DNA of 64,000 bases from Bdellovibrio sp. BCCA (lineage in GTDB: Bacteria > Bdellovibrionota > Bdellovibrionia > Bdellovibrionales > Bdellovibrionaceae), in NCBI RefSeq assembly GCF_037996825.1, contig NZ_JBBNAC010000001.1, positions 3,658,001 to 3,722,000 of the forward strand. Reading direction: 5' to 3'. The notes below the pieces were generated by a model. That model saw only the letters and a program-made list of their open reading frames with translations. It was not told the DNA's origin and ran no database searches. Every line of letters starts with the position of its first letter. Position 1 is the first letter of the stretch. The position numbers were made by a program, and so were the translations under genes. Below are positions 17,735 to 26,668 of this stretch, in pieces.

Positions 17735-19014
17735 TCACGAGTACATACAGTTACAAAATGCATACATTTACTTGTTGGTGTAGCGCCACCGTAACTGCCG
17801 TTTGGACGGAAGCATTCTTTTGTTAAGTCGTATTCAACTTCGGCAAAGCCTTTGGCTTGAAGATTTTCTTCTTTATAGCAAGAAATACCATTCTTAGGAA
17901 CAACACAACCACGAAGCGGATTGACATCCCACTGGTCCGAGCGCAAATGGCGACGCATAATACTGAGTTCACTACGAACAGTAGGATCTTTCATCTGCGC
18001 GTAAGTAAGAGCTGGGCAAAGTGACGCTGCATCTTGAGAGCGAATCACAGCGTACTTTCTATTGCAGTTCCAGCTTTTCGCTCCGACACCTGGTGAAGCA
18101 AGATCGGTCTCAATTAATTGTGCAAGAACGTGATTTGGATTTGTGGCCGCTCCGCCCTGAGCTGGGTATGGAGTGAAGGTCAAACTATAACCTTTCCCAT
18201 AAGCAGTTTTCACAGGATAAGAGCTGCTTGGAGAACGCACTTTATAAACTTCTTCAGCATTCGCTGGCATGTACGTCAAAGCCAAGATTCCGGAACTCAT
18301 AAAGATACCACGGAACTCTTCCGCCAAAGCTTCACTGGAGTTAAAGCTGATTCCCGAATCCATCACACGTTGCTCTGGAGAGAACGGGAAATAGTTGGCT
18401 GTGAGTCCCTTTTGAACTTCGTCGTTTTGATTTGCCGTCAAGAAAGAATCCATCACCAATGCATCTGTCAGAGTTCCTACCATCGGAATAATATCGGACC
18501 ACAACGTCACTTGACTGTTCGTCGTGTAAACGTCTGTGAGACTGTTTTTCACGCGAATACCCACTGTTGGAACCGAGCCTGCATTTGCAGGTGAATCTTG
18601 CAAAAGTTCTTTATATTGATTCAATGACAAAGAAGTTGCTGGATAAATAGGTTTAAAATTTTGATCGGCGTAAGCGAAGAACTCATCTTTGATTTTAATT
18701 CCGCCCGTTGTAAAGGCGCCCGCTTGAAGAGATGTAAATGCTTTATTGTTACGGAGATGAGTTTCAGCACAAGAATTATAAGTGATCGTGTCAAAGCCCG
18801 CATCGTACGCAAACGGAATGCTCGTCACTTTTGAGGCCGTAGTTGTGCCATACTTGGCAGTTAAGGCGGCATCTGACATACCTGCGTCTAGAGTGCTATC
18901 CAAGTCAGAATCGAATCCTGCCTTACCGCAGTTTTGAAACGACACGACAAGAATAAAGGAGGCAACAATGCCGCTGGCGGCTCGCCATGTCGTCTTGTTA
19001 AAACGTACTTTCAT
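17731..19014 (-). CDS. lipoprotein of unknown function
   Basis: 427 residues from the ATG at 19012-19014, chosen because GGGGAG stands 6 bases upstream; an in-frame ATG 6 codons earlier lacks this. The N-terminus MKVRFNKTTWRAASG is followed by a hydrophobic stretch and lipobox VSFQNCGKA, the style of many Bdellovibrio lipoproteins. The mature part is mixed, with several Cys near the C-terminus (CVVPKNGISCYKE, ECFRPNG, CMHFVTVCTRD) that could form disulfides. No enzyme motif is seen. The stop overlaps that of the M23 gene (CTAA at 17731-17734). Confidence 0.82.
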   Translation of the reverse strand: MKVRFNKTTWRAASGIVASFILVVSFQNCGKAGFDSDLDSTLDAGMSDAALTAKYGTTTASKVTSIPFAYDAGFDTITYNSCAETHLRNNKAFTSLQAGAFTTGGIKIKDEFFAYADQNFKPIYPATSLSLNQYKELLQDSPANAGSVPTVGIRVKNSLTDVYTTNSQVTLWSDIIPMVGTLTDALVMDSFLTANQNDEVQKGLTANYFPFSPEQRVMDSGISFNSSEALAEEFRGIFMSSGILALTYMPANAEEVYKVRSPSSSYPVKTAYGKGYSLTFTPYPAQGGAATNPNHVLAQLIETDLASPGVGAKSWNCNRKYAVIRSQDAASLCPALTYAQMKDPTVRSELSIMRRHLRSDQWDVNPLRGCVVPKNGISCYKEENLQAKGFAEVEYDLTKECFRPNGSYGGATPTSKCMHFVTVCTRD

Positions 19015-19173
19015 GGAATCTCCCCTAAACACTAGACTACCATCTCCTTTTCGGCAGATTCACAAAAAACCACAGACCTTCTCACACTGAGACACCCTTA
19101 GCATTTCCATGAGAATCCATAGCCCCTGTCGTTAAGTGTTGTCTTAGAGTGAAACGTCTGAGATTTATTAAGT

Positions 19174-20058
19174 ATGTCGAAGATTAAAAAAGCCATCATC
19201 CCAGCCGCAGGTCTAGGTACTCGTTTTTTACCTGCCACTAAAACAGTTCCTAAGGAGATGCTCACTATCGTGGACGCTCCGATCATTTTATACGTGGTGG
19301 AAGAGGCTGTCCAAGCGGGCATTGAAGATATCGTTCTTATTGCCGGTCGTGGAAAACATGCGATTGAAGATTTTTTTGATACTTCTTATGAGCTTGAAGA
19401 CAAACTTGCGAAAGACGGCAAAGAAAAACTTCTTGAGCGTGTTACAAAAATTCGTGAAAAAGCCAACATCATCAGCATTCGCCAAAAACAGGCGATGGGC
19501 TTGGGTCACGCCGTTCTGTGTGGTCTTCCCATTATTGGGAAAGAACCTTTTGCCGTTCTTCTAGGCGATGAAATCACAATGGGTTTTCATGGTGAACCGA
19601 ATGTGACTTCTCAACTTGTCAGTTCTTTTGAAGAAACCGGCACTTCGACAATCTCTGTGATGAAAGTTTCTGAAAAAGATGTTTCCAAATACGGAATTGC
19701 AGAAGTTGAAGAAAACCCAAAAGGGTTTTTCAAAGTCACATCTTTGATTGAAAAACCAAAGCCAACGGAGACAAAAAGCCGTTGGGCTTTGCCAGGTCGC
19801 TATGCTTTCGACAATAGCATCATGGATATCCTTCATTCAGCGAAACCGACATTGAATGGAGAAATTCAACTAACGGACAGTATGAAAGTTCTTTGTCAGT
19901 CCAAAGGGCTGAATGCGATGACTTTCACTGCAAAACGCTATGATGCCGGTGATAAAATCGGTTATCTTCAAGCCAACATCGAACTGGCATTGCAAAATCC
20001 AGAGTTGGGTGCGGATCTTAAAAACTACATCTTGCACTTGGCGCAGAATCTGAAATAG
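19174..20058 (+). CDS. galU: UTP-glucose-1-phosphate uridylyltransferase
   Basis: 294 residues, the normal length. It makes UDP-glucose from UTP and glucose-1-phosphate in the cytoplasm for envelope polysaccharide and lipid synthesis. The nucleotide-binding signature AAGLGTRFLPATKTVPKEML is at residues 10-29, followed by the typical EEAVQAGIEDIVLI, GLGHAV, LGDE and GEIQLTDSM motifs. I recognise the family with confidence. There is no strong Shine-Dalgarno (AGTATG context), and the promoter is not identified. The next gene starts 8 bases downstream. Confidence 0.95.
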   Translation: MSKIKKAIIPAAGLGTRFLPATKTVPKEMLTIVDAPIILYVVEEAVQAGIEDIVLIAGRGKHAIEDFFDTSYELEDKLAKDGKEKLLERVTKIREKANIISIRQKQAMGLGHAVLCGLPIIGKEPFAVLLGDEITMGFHGEPNVTSQLVSSFEETGTSTISVMKVSEKDVSKYGIAEVEENPKGFFKVTSLIEKPKPTETKSRWALPGRYAFDNSIMDILHSAKPTLNGEIQLTDSMKVLCQSKGLNAMTFTAKRYDAGDKIGYLQANIELALQNPELGADLKNYILHLAQNLK

Positions 20059-20066
20059 GAAAATTT

Positions 20067-20921
20067 ATGAAGAAGTTTTTTGTTTCTTTAGTACTTTCTC
20101 TTTGCGGACCAAGCCTGGCGATGGCCTACATTATTCCTACGCGCACAATCTTGCAAAAAACGGCAGAGAACGCAGGTTCAGGAATCTATGCAATCGAACA
20201 AGAAGTGCAATTTTCTAATGGCGAAGAAACTGTCGCCGTAAAAGAAACTTGGTTGATCGACAGCGATCGCACGATGCGCCTCACTGTCACGGGTGCTAAA
20301 GATCTGCAAAACAGTTTTAAACTTCAGTACATCTATAACGGCGGACAAAAATGGAGCATGACGAATAATAATCGCGCAAGCTCGAAGGTTCCGGATGATT
20401 TCTTGGAAAAGTTTTTGAACTTTAGAAATCCAGAAATTTTCGCCAACACTTTAGCGCACTTTAAAATGATTCCGGCTTCAGCATTTCAAAAGAAACCTGT
20501 TGGAAAAACAGGCGCTGATTTTAAAAACGAACCGGAATCATGGGTTCGCTATTCTCGCACGGGAGGCGTTGTGAATTACGCCTTGGGAATTCCGACTCCT
20601 GTGGACCAAGAACAAAACTATCCTGGTATCTGGATTGAGCAAGATCAATTTGTCGTTCGCAAGCTTCGCCTGCCTTCACAAGTTGAGATGAGTGCGAATA
20701 ATTACAATCAATTCGCGCGAGGTCTTTCTTATCCTCGTGCTCGCACGATTCGCTGGGGCAACAACACCGTGACGATTCGTTTGATCAGTGCTTCGGCTCG
20801 CCCGCAAACGGCGGTGAATTTGTTCCAACCTTCGTCATTGGATGCCAATCTGAAATGGGATGGAATTAATTCTTTACCTGCAAAAGACGTTATCACGGAG
20901 TTCTACACGAGGTTTCGATGA
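20067..20921 (+). CDS. periplasmic protein, possibly LolA-like fold
   Basis: 284 residues, signal peptide about 1-20 (VLSLCGPSLAMA). The body has alternating polar/hydrophobic strands (VKETWLIDSDRTMRLTVTG, LQYIYNGGQKW), which suggests a LolA/LolB-like beta fold, but no signature confirms this. It lies 8 bases after galU and overlaps priA by 4 bases (ATGA), so all three are probably on one transcript. Function not recognised. Confidence 0.75.
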   Translation: MKKFFVSLVLSLCGPSLAMAYIIPTRTILQKTAENAGSGIYAIEQEVQFSNGEETVAVKETWLIDSDRTMRLTVTGAKDLQNSFKLQYIYNGGQKWSMTNNNRASSKVPDDFLEKFLNFRNPEIFANTLAHFKMIPASAFQKKPVGKTGADFKNEPESWVRYSRTGGVVNYALGIPTPVDQEQNYPGIWIEQDQFVVRKLRLPSQVEMSANNYNQFARGLSYPRARTIRWGNNTVTIRLISASARPQTAVNLFQPSSLDANLKWDGINSLPAKDVITEFYTRFR

Positions 20922-22957
20922 GTTCTACTCAGCTATGGAGAGTGGCTGTTGATGCTCCTCTTCCAGAAGCTTTGACTTATAGCTTTGCAGAGCCTCTTCA
21001 GCGCGGTCAGCTTGTCAACGTGCCGCTGGGCCGACGCAAAGTGAAGGGTTTAGTTCTAGGGCCCACCGACAAAGTTCCTGATTTTGAAATTAAAAGTATT
21101 GATTCTATCGATGAAGAATACGGTCCACTTCCAGAGCAATTTGTAAAATGGCTGGAATGGCTTGCGCAGTACTATATTCATCCCGTGGGACAGGTCGTAC
21201 AGTCAGCATTTCCTCCCCTGCGCAAAACGGATAAACAACGACAGTCGAAAAGACCTCCGGTTATTCCACAGCTTGAAAGTGATTCAGCTTTGGATTTAAC
21301 CGACGAGCAGCGTGAGTGTTTTGAAAACATCTCAAAACAAACAGGCTTTGCCACGCATTTGGTTTTTGGTGTGACGGGCTCAGGAAAGACGGAAGTTTAT
21401 CTGCGCCTTTTAGATAAAGTTTTAAAAGAAGGAAAACGCGGAATCGTTCTTGTTCCTGAGATTTCTTTGACACCGCAATTGATTCAACGATTCGCGCGTC
21501 GCTTTGGCGATAAAATCGCGGCCCTTCATTCACAGCTTACGGATCGCGAAAGAACCAATCAGTGGTGGGATATCGTCGAAGGACGAAAGTCAATTTTGAT
21601 TGGTGCCCGTTCTGCCTTGTTTTGTCCTGTTGAAGATTTGGGAATCATCATCGTTGATGAAGAGCACGAACCTAGCTTTAAACAAGATGAAAAATTAAAA
21701 TACAACGGTCGCGATGCCGCTGTGATGCTGGGTAAGCTGATGAACTGCCCTGTCGTTTTAGGATCAGCAACGCCGAGCCTTGAAACCTGGAAGAATGCGC
21801 AAGAAGGAAAATACCAACTGCACACACTTCGTCGCAGAGTTGCCAATCGTTCTCTTCCTGATATTGAAGTGATTGATCTTCGCCATCAAAAATCCGATGA
21901 CGAAGAAAAGAAAAAGATCATCGACAAATATTCTCACCTGCCATTTTGGTTAAGCCCCGCACTTTACGAGCGCATGGGCGAAGTTTTAGAGCGCGGTGAT
22001 CAGGCGGCGTTATTCTTGAATCGTCGCGGAATCGCGCAAATGGTGGTCTGTCCAGCCTGTGGTCACACGCGCGAATGTCCGAACTGTGATATTTCTTTAA
22101 CGTTGCATGCGCATTCACACTTGGTTTGTCACTATTGCGACTATCACGAAAATTTCAAAACGAAATGTCCCGATTGCAAGGAAGGTGAATTGCAAGCGAT
22201 TGGTTTAGGAACCGAGCTTGTTGAAACGGATCTTGCTCGCTTGTTCCCAGGGAAAACAATTGCGCGCGCGGACCGCGATGAAATTCAAAGTCGTGCAGAT
22301 CTTGAAGACCTCATAGCGAAAATGGAATCTGGAGAAATTGATATTCTCGTTGGAACACAGATGATCGCCAAGGGTCTCGATTTTCCGAAACTCAAACTTG
22401 TAGGCCTTGTGCTTGCTGACGTCGGATTCAACCTCCCCGATTTCCGGGCGACCGAAAGAAGTTTTCAACTGATCACGCAAATGAGCGGCCGCAGCGGTCG
22501 TCACGTCAAAGAGGGTGAAAGCCCGGGACTCGTGATTATTCAGACCTTCAACGTCGAGCATGACAGCATCACGTTCGCTCGGAATCATGATTACGAAGGA
22601 TTTGCTCAGCACGAATTAAACATTCGCTCACAATTAAGCTATCCACCTGTTGGACGTTTGGTGAGTTTCCGTATTCAAGGAACTCACTTGGGAAAGGTCG
22701 AAGAGACCGCCGGACTTTTAGCGAGAAGAGCTTATGCCTTGAAAGCGCAGTTTCCTCAATACAACTCCATTGAAGTTTTAGGGCCTGCTGAGGCTCCGCT
22801 TTCGAAGTTACGGGGGCAGTTTCGCTTTCATCTTCTTATCAAAACCACTCAAGTGGCTGCCGCAAATCCCTTTTCAAGACAGTTATTGGGCGATCAAGAG
22901 TGGGTTCCGTCAGGAATTAAAATATTAATCGATATCGATCCAATGAGTTTGCTTTAA
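20918..22957 (+). CDS. priA: primosomal helicase PriA
   Basis: 679 residues, slightly shorter than E. coli PriA (732). It restarts stalled replication forks by loading the replicative helicase. Walker A GVTGSGKT is at 151-158, followed by the DEEH box, GSATPS and SGRSGR motifs. The zinc-binding module (CPACGH, CPNCD, CHYCD, CPDCKEG) with eight Cys sits between the helicase lobes. All catalytic motifs look intact. The start overlaps the preceding stop by 4 bases, which suggests coupling. Confidence 0.95.
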   Translation: MSSTQLWRVAVDAPLPEALTYSFAEPLQRGQLVNVPLGRRKVKGLVLGPTDKVPDFEIKSIDSIDEEYGPLPEQFVKWLEWLAQYYIHPVGQVVQSAFPPLRKTDKQRQSKRPPVIPQLESDSALDLTDEQRECFENISKQTGFATHLVFGVTGSGKTEVYLRLLDKVLKEGKRGIVLVPEISLTPQLIQRFARRFGDKIAALHSQLTDRERTNQWWDIVEGRKSILIGARSALFCPVEDLGIIIVDEEHEPSFKQDEKLKYNGRDAAVMLGKLMNCPVVLGSATPSLETWKNAQEGKYQLHTLRRRVANRSLPDIEVIDLRHQKSDDEEKKKIIDKYSHLPFWLSPALYERMGEVLERGDQAALFLNRRGIAQMVVCPACGHTRECPNCDISLTLHAHSHLVCHYCDYHENFKTKCPDCKEGELQAIGLGTELVETDLARLFPGKTIARADRDEIQSRADLEDLIAKMESGEIDILVGTQMIAKGLDFPKLKLVGLVLADVGFNLPDFRATERSFQLITQMSGRSGRHVKEGESPGLVIIQTFNVEHDSITFARNHDYEGFAQHELNIRSQLSYPPVGRLVSFRIQGTHLGKVEETAGLLARRAYALKAQFPQYNSIEVLGPAEAPLSKLRGQFRFHLLIKTTQVAAANPFSRQLLGDQEWVPSGIKILIDIDPMSLL

Positions 22958-23003
22958 TTTCTGCACTTTCCTAAAATAGAAAAATCAAGGAAACTCAACT
23001 GGA

Positions 23004-23840
23004 ATGATTCAATGCCCTCGCTGCGGAATACAAGTTACTGAGCTTCATCCTGTCGACCCAGAGTTAATCGGAAAACTTCAGGCGGCTGGTGAAACCAATT
23101 TGCCACCTCAAGTGTGTGCAGGTTGTATTTCTGATTTGCGCCGAACTTTGGCGACAAGCAGTGGCGGCATTTTGATGCAACAAGAGCGCGCCAAGGAACA
23201 ACACCGCCTGCAACTTTGGAAAAGCCGTGTGATGCTGATTAAAAAAGCCCGCATGTGCATGACTCAAAAACTTTATTCTGAAGCGGCGGTCTCTTACGAA
23301 AAGTATCTGAAAATTTTAGATATCGTTTTTGATGTAAAAAAAGGCGAACGTCTAAAGCCGGAAGCTTTTAAAGAAAGTGCGCGCACAACAGAGTTGACCG
23401 TGGTCGCATCCGTGTACTGGGATCTTTTGCGGATTTATGATTCTCATGACAAATATGCGGATCGCATGGCCAACGCTGCAAAACAACTGGCGATGTTTGT
23501 GCAATTCACTCCGATCTATCCGGATATTATCCGCAAGGCAGAGTCTTTTCAAAAGACAGCGCGCAATCCGCAAATCGTTAAGCAGTTTTTAAAAATGTCG
23601 GACAAAGAACGTCCACGTTGCTTTATTGCAACCTCGGCTTTCGACAATCCACTTGCAGCAGAAGTTATGACTCTGCGAGAGTTCCGCGATTTTACTCTTC
23701 GCAATTCTGCTTGGGGTCGCAAATTTATTGTGCTTTATTATCAGCATTCTCCTCGCATTGCTTGCTTACTCGATAAGCATCCGCGGTTCAAACCCGCAGT
23801 CAGAGCACTTCTCCGCATTTTGATTAAATGCGTTAGCTAA
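23004..23840 (+). CDS. zinc-ribbon and CFI-box C-terminal protein
   Basis: 278 residues without signal peptide. The N-terminus has a zinc-ribbon-like arrangement (CPRC at 4-7, CAGC near 38). The centre (about 65-195) is helical, possibly TPR-like. The C-terminus starts RCFIATSAFDNPLA and continues with EVMTLREFRDFTLRN and YYQHSPRIACLL. This matches the pattern of proteins with a CFI-type C-terminal box (CFIATAAYG..., LRxFRD, YYxxSP), found in varied bacteria with unclear function. The combination with an N-terminal ribbon and helical centre is what I see here. Function unknown. Confidence 0.75.
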   Translation: MIQCPRCGIQVTELHPVDPELIGKLQAAGETNLPPQVCAGCISDLRRTLATSSGGILMQQERAKEQHRLQLWKSRVMLIKKARMCMTQKLYSEAAVSYEKYLKILDIVFDVKKGERLKPEAFKESARTTELTVVASVYWDLLRIYDSHDKYADRMANAAKQLAMFVQFTPIYPDIIRKAESFQKTARNPQIVKQFLKMSDKERPRCFIATSAFDNPLAAEVMTLREFRDFTLRNSAWGRKFIVLYYQHSPRIACLLDKHPRFKPAVRALLRILIKCVS

Positions 23841-23895
23841 AGTTTCGCGTCTTTGAGGCTTGCAAAGCCCGTCCTTTATGAGGGAAGGTATTTGC

Positions 23896-25041
23896 ATGGC
23901 TCATATCTACGATTACGCAATTATTGGAAGTGGTTTAACTGGTCTTAGCATCGCCGCAGCTCTCAGCCGCGAGACAGACAACATCGCGCTTATTGAAGCT
24001 GCCGATGTGGCGTTTGGTACAAACAAAAAAGTAAATTTCCCGACAGGTCCGATTAACAATGGACTTCGTTTTGTACCGGATTCAGTTCTTTCCGAAAAAG
24101 CTATGCGCTTTCTTGAAAATGTTTTGAACAAAAAAGTCATCGCCGACATTTCTGAAGAAGCGCCGATCACTTACGAAGCTGGCGGTTTTAAAACTTTCTT
24201 GGGCTTTGGCGACAATCCGCCTGCGTTTTACGAGGAACTTTCTTACTTCACTTCAAGCAAACGCATCGATTTGGCTTCGCAGCCTTTTGAGTGGACACAG
24301 GCACTTTTTGAGCAATTCAAAGGTGACTTCATGCCACGTTCTTATGTGACGAAATTTCATCAAGAAGGCGACAAGGTTTCTCACATCACAATCAACGGTT
24401 CTAAAACTTTGCAGGCACAGAATTTTATTTTTGCAGGCACTGTAAAAGACCTTGGCGTGCTTTTACCGGAAGATTCTATTTCTACACGTGCACGTTCTAA
24501 GCTTTCAAAAAACACTTATTGGACAGCTCTATGCTTGGATGTTTGTCATAGCAAAGAAGTGACAGATTCAACAGCGATGCACATCCTTAACGGCACAACT
24601 CAAGATGAAATCGGTCCATGTGCTGGTCGCTTCCTTCCAGCTGTTGAAGTCGAAGGTCAGAAACTTCAAGCGTCTCAGTGGATGACATTTATCGAACAAG
24701 AAGTGACGGAAGATAGCGAAGTGGTCGGCATGGCTTTGAAAAAAATCAAACGCCAAATCAAGCGCGCTTATCCTGAAGCTTTGGACAATATTAAACTTGA
24801 AAGAATTTTTGTCGCCCCGATTATCGCAGGAAACGGCGATATCAAGTTGAGCGCAAACTTAACTATTCCTGAGTTGGAAAATCTTTGGATTGCCTCGTCA
24901 ACTGTGAACGAACAAAAGAATTTGGTCGGCGCACTTTTGCAAGCTGAAATGATTGTGGCTTCTCTGGGTTTCCGTGTGGAAGCCTCTGAAGAAGTTCCAA
25001 TGAATTACGAAGAAGAAACTCCGCAAGAAGCTTCTCTTTAA
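23896..25041 (+). CDS. FAD-dependent oxidoreductase (NAD(P)-binding Rossmann)
   Basis: 381 residues from the ATG at 23896, preferred because AGGGAAGG lies 7 bases upstream and MAHIYDYAIIGSGLTGLS gives a typical start; a longer in-frame start 12 codons before has no such site. The dinucleotide-binding GSGLTGLS motif with a Glu (LIEAADVAFG) about 25 residues on points to an amine-oxidase-like or related FAD flavoprotein. No substrate motif allows a narrower call. Its stop overlaps that of the convergent histidine kinase (TTAA at 25038-25041), inside an inverted repeat. Confidence 0.7.
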   Translation: MAHIYDYAIIGSGLTGLSIAAALSRETDNIALIEAADVAFGTNKKVNFPTGPINNGLRFVPDSVLSEKAMRFLENVLNKKVIADISEEAPITYEAGGFKTFLGFGDNPPAFYEELSYFTSSKRIDLASQPFEWTQALFEQFKGDFMPRSYVTKFHQEGDKVSHITINGSKTLQAQNFIFAGTVKDLGVLLPEDSISTRARSKLSKNTYWTALCLDVCHSKEVTDSTAMHILNGTTQDEIGPCAGRFLPAVEVEGQKLQASQWMTFIEQEVTEDSEVVGMALKKIKRQIKRAYPEALDNIKLERIFVAPIIAGNGDIKLSANLTIPELENLWIASSTVNEQKNLVGALLQAEMIVASLGFRVEASEEVPMNYEEETPQEASL

Positions 25042-25048
25042 GCTTCTT
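25025..25048. terminator. bidirectional hairpin at convergent stop codons
   Basis: Arms AAGAAGCTT (25025-25033) and AAGCTTCTT (25040-25048) pair perfectly over a 6-base loop that includes the overlapping TAA stops of both flanking genes. There is no T-tract on either side beyond a few T. It may act as a shared terminator or transcript end, with modest confidence. Confidence 0.4.
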
Positions 25049-26381
25049 CTAAAGGCAGGGAGAAGGAGAACGTCGTTCCCTCTCCCACTTTGCTGTCGAC
25101 AGAAATCTGTCCGCCCATCAACTCGATTAAATTTTTTGAAATCATCAAACCCAGTCCCGAGCCACCGTACTTGCGAGAGATCGAGGGATCTTCTTGGTAG
25201 AAACTTCTAAATAATTTTTTGATGTTATCGTAGTGAATGCCCTTGCCGGTGTCTTTTACATTCCAGCGATACACACGGGCCTCGCGATCTTTGCGAACCT
25301 CGATGCGAACTTTCCCGCTGTCTGTGAACTTCACGGCATTGCTGACTAAATTCGTCAGCACTTGGCGGAGTCGATACGAATCTCCCAGAGTGTGATTGGG
25401 AATTCCTTCATCCATGGCGAGCTCTAACTCCAAACCTTTTTCCATGCATTTCACAGAAAACATCTTGTGGATATCTTGGTGGAGTTCTTTGAGATCAAAA
25501 CGATGGTGATCAATTTGCAAAAGGCCGTTTTCAATTTTTGAAATATCCAAAATATCATTAATCAGATGCAAGAGAGTATCCGAGCAGCGATGAATCGTTC
25601 CGATGTACTCCCGCTGTTCTTCATCCAAGGTTGTGTCGCGCAAAATATCGGAAAACCCCAGAATACTATTTAAAGGTGTGCGAATTTCGTGGCTCATATT
25701 GCTTAAGAAATTTGATTTGAGAGAAGCAAAACGCAAAGCCTCTTCGCGAGCTTCGATAAGTTGAAATTTTGAGAACGCCATCTCTCGCAATTCTGCGCGA
25801 ATGCGTTGAATGCCTAAGCCTAAAATGATGTTCTCAAAGAAAACCCAACCAGCATGTTCAATCCACCGCCACTCGACATCAGCACTTTCTCCATAAACGG
25901 ATATTGGAAGTAAAACTCCGCGCAGCCCGTGATCAATCACCACGATCGCCGCAGCCACCCACAAAACCGGGATATCCATATAAAAAGCTAAAGCCGCTAG
26001 TGACACAAAGACGTGAAAGTGCGTTTCGATTCTTCCACCGGTGAGATATATAAGGAGGATTGAAAAACAGACCTGGGCAATTGCGATAATGTAGCGGGTG
26101 ATTTTCTGACCGGGCAAAACCCACGCACAATATATAGGAGGAAGGGCGAAAAGACCGCCGAAGACCAATCCCACTAAAGCGTTTTCCAGAGACCCGCTGA
26201 ACTGCCCTACCCATGTAAAAGGCGTGATGCTTGCGCCCAGAAAAACACAGCTAACCCATTGAATTAGCATAAGAAATGCAAACGCTCGATCGACACGAAT
26301 GCCGATTTCATGCATTTGCTGCTGGAATATTTTTTCTACTTCCGGATGATTTCGTCCGAGTTCTTGACCTGTCATTCCCAT
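25038..26381 (-). CDS. membrane-bound sensor histidine kinase
   Basis: 447 residues. The N-terminus carries about five membrane helices (about 31-195) with a conserved-looking GGRIETHFHVFVSL loop between helices (115-128), a feature of a group of sensor kinases. Next come a short coiled coil and the HisKA domain with H-box SNMSHEIRTPLNS (phospho-His H231), then the ATPase domain with VLTNLVSNAVKFT, DTGKGI and KYGGSGLGL. No receiver domain is fused and no response-regulator gene is adjacent, so it is an orphan kinase here. The ligand is unknown. All catalytic motifs look intact. Confidence 0.88.
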   Translation of the reverse strand: MGMTGQELGRNHPEVEKIFQQQMHEIGIRVDRAFAFLMLIQWVSCVFLGASITPFTWVGQFSGSLENALVGLVFGGLFALPPIYCAWVLPGQKITRYIIAIAQVCFSILLIYLTGGRIETHFHVFVSLAALAFYMDIPVLWVAAAIVVIDHGLRGVLLPISVYGESADVEWRWIEHAGWVFFENIILGLGIQRIRAELREMAFSKFQLIEAREEALRFASLKSNFLSNMSHEIRTPLNSILGFSDILRDTTLDEEQREYIGTIHRCSDTLLHLINDILDISKIENGLLQIDHHRFDLKELHQDIHKMFSVKCMEKGLELELAMDEGIPNHTLGDSYRLRQVLTNLVSNAVKFTDSGKVRIEVRKDREARVYRWNVKDTGKGIHYDNIKKLFRSFYQEDPSISRKYGGSGLGLMISKNLIELMGGQISVDSKVGEGTTFSFSLPLEEA

Positions 26382-26668
26382 ATTCGCCTACGTTCCTTAG
26401 TGGGACTTCCCCGTACCTATCGGCCGTGACTCGCGGCGCCTAAACAAACTTTAATGATGGGCCGTCAAATGTAATAAAGCTGTTTCAGAAAAGGACTGGC
26501 CTAAAGACTTCTTGCGCAGTGTGACCCACTATGATATCCCCAGAATCCAACAATAAAGCACTCGTGAGTATTAACTGGTCCCTCAAGTACTGAAAAAGAG
26601 GGTCTTCCGGCGAAAAAAAGAAGCTGGCTCTGCTGACGAGGACGATTAACCAGAAAGGAAGTACTGCC

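Noticed and set aside
26382-26668. Autoregulatory leader of rpsB
   Set aside because: No convincing stem or known S2-leader pattern could be found; only the position supports it.
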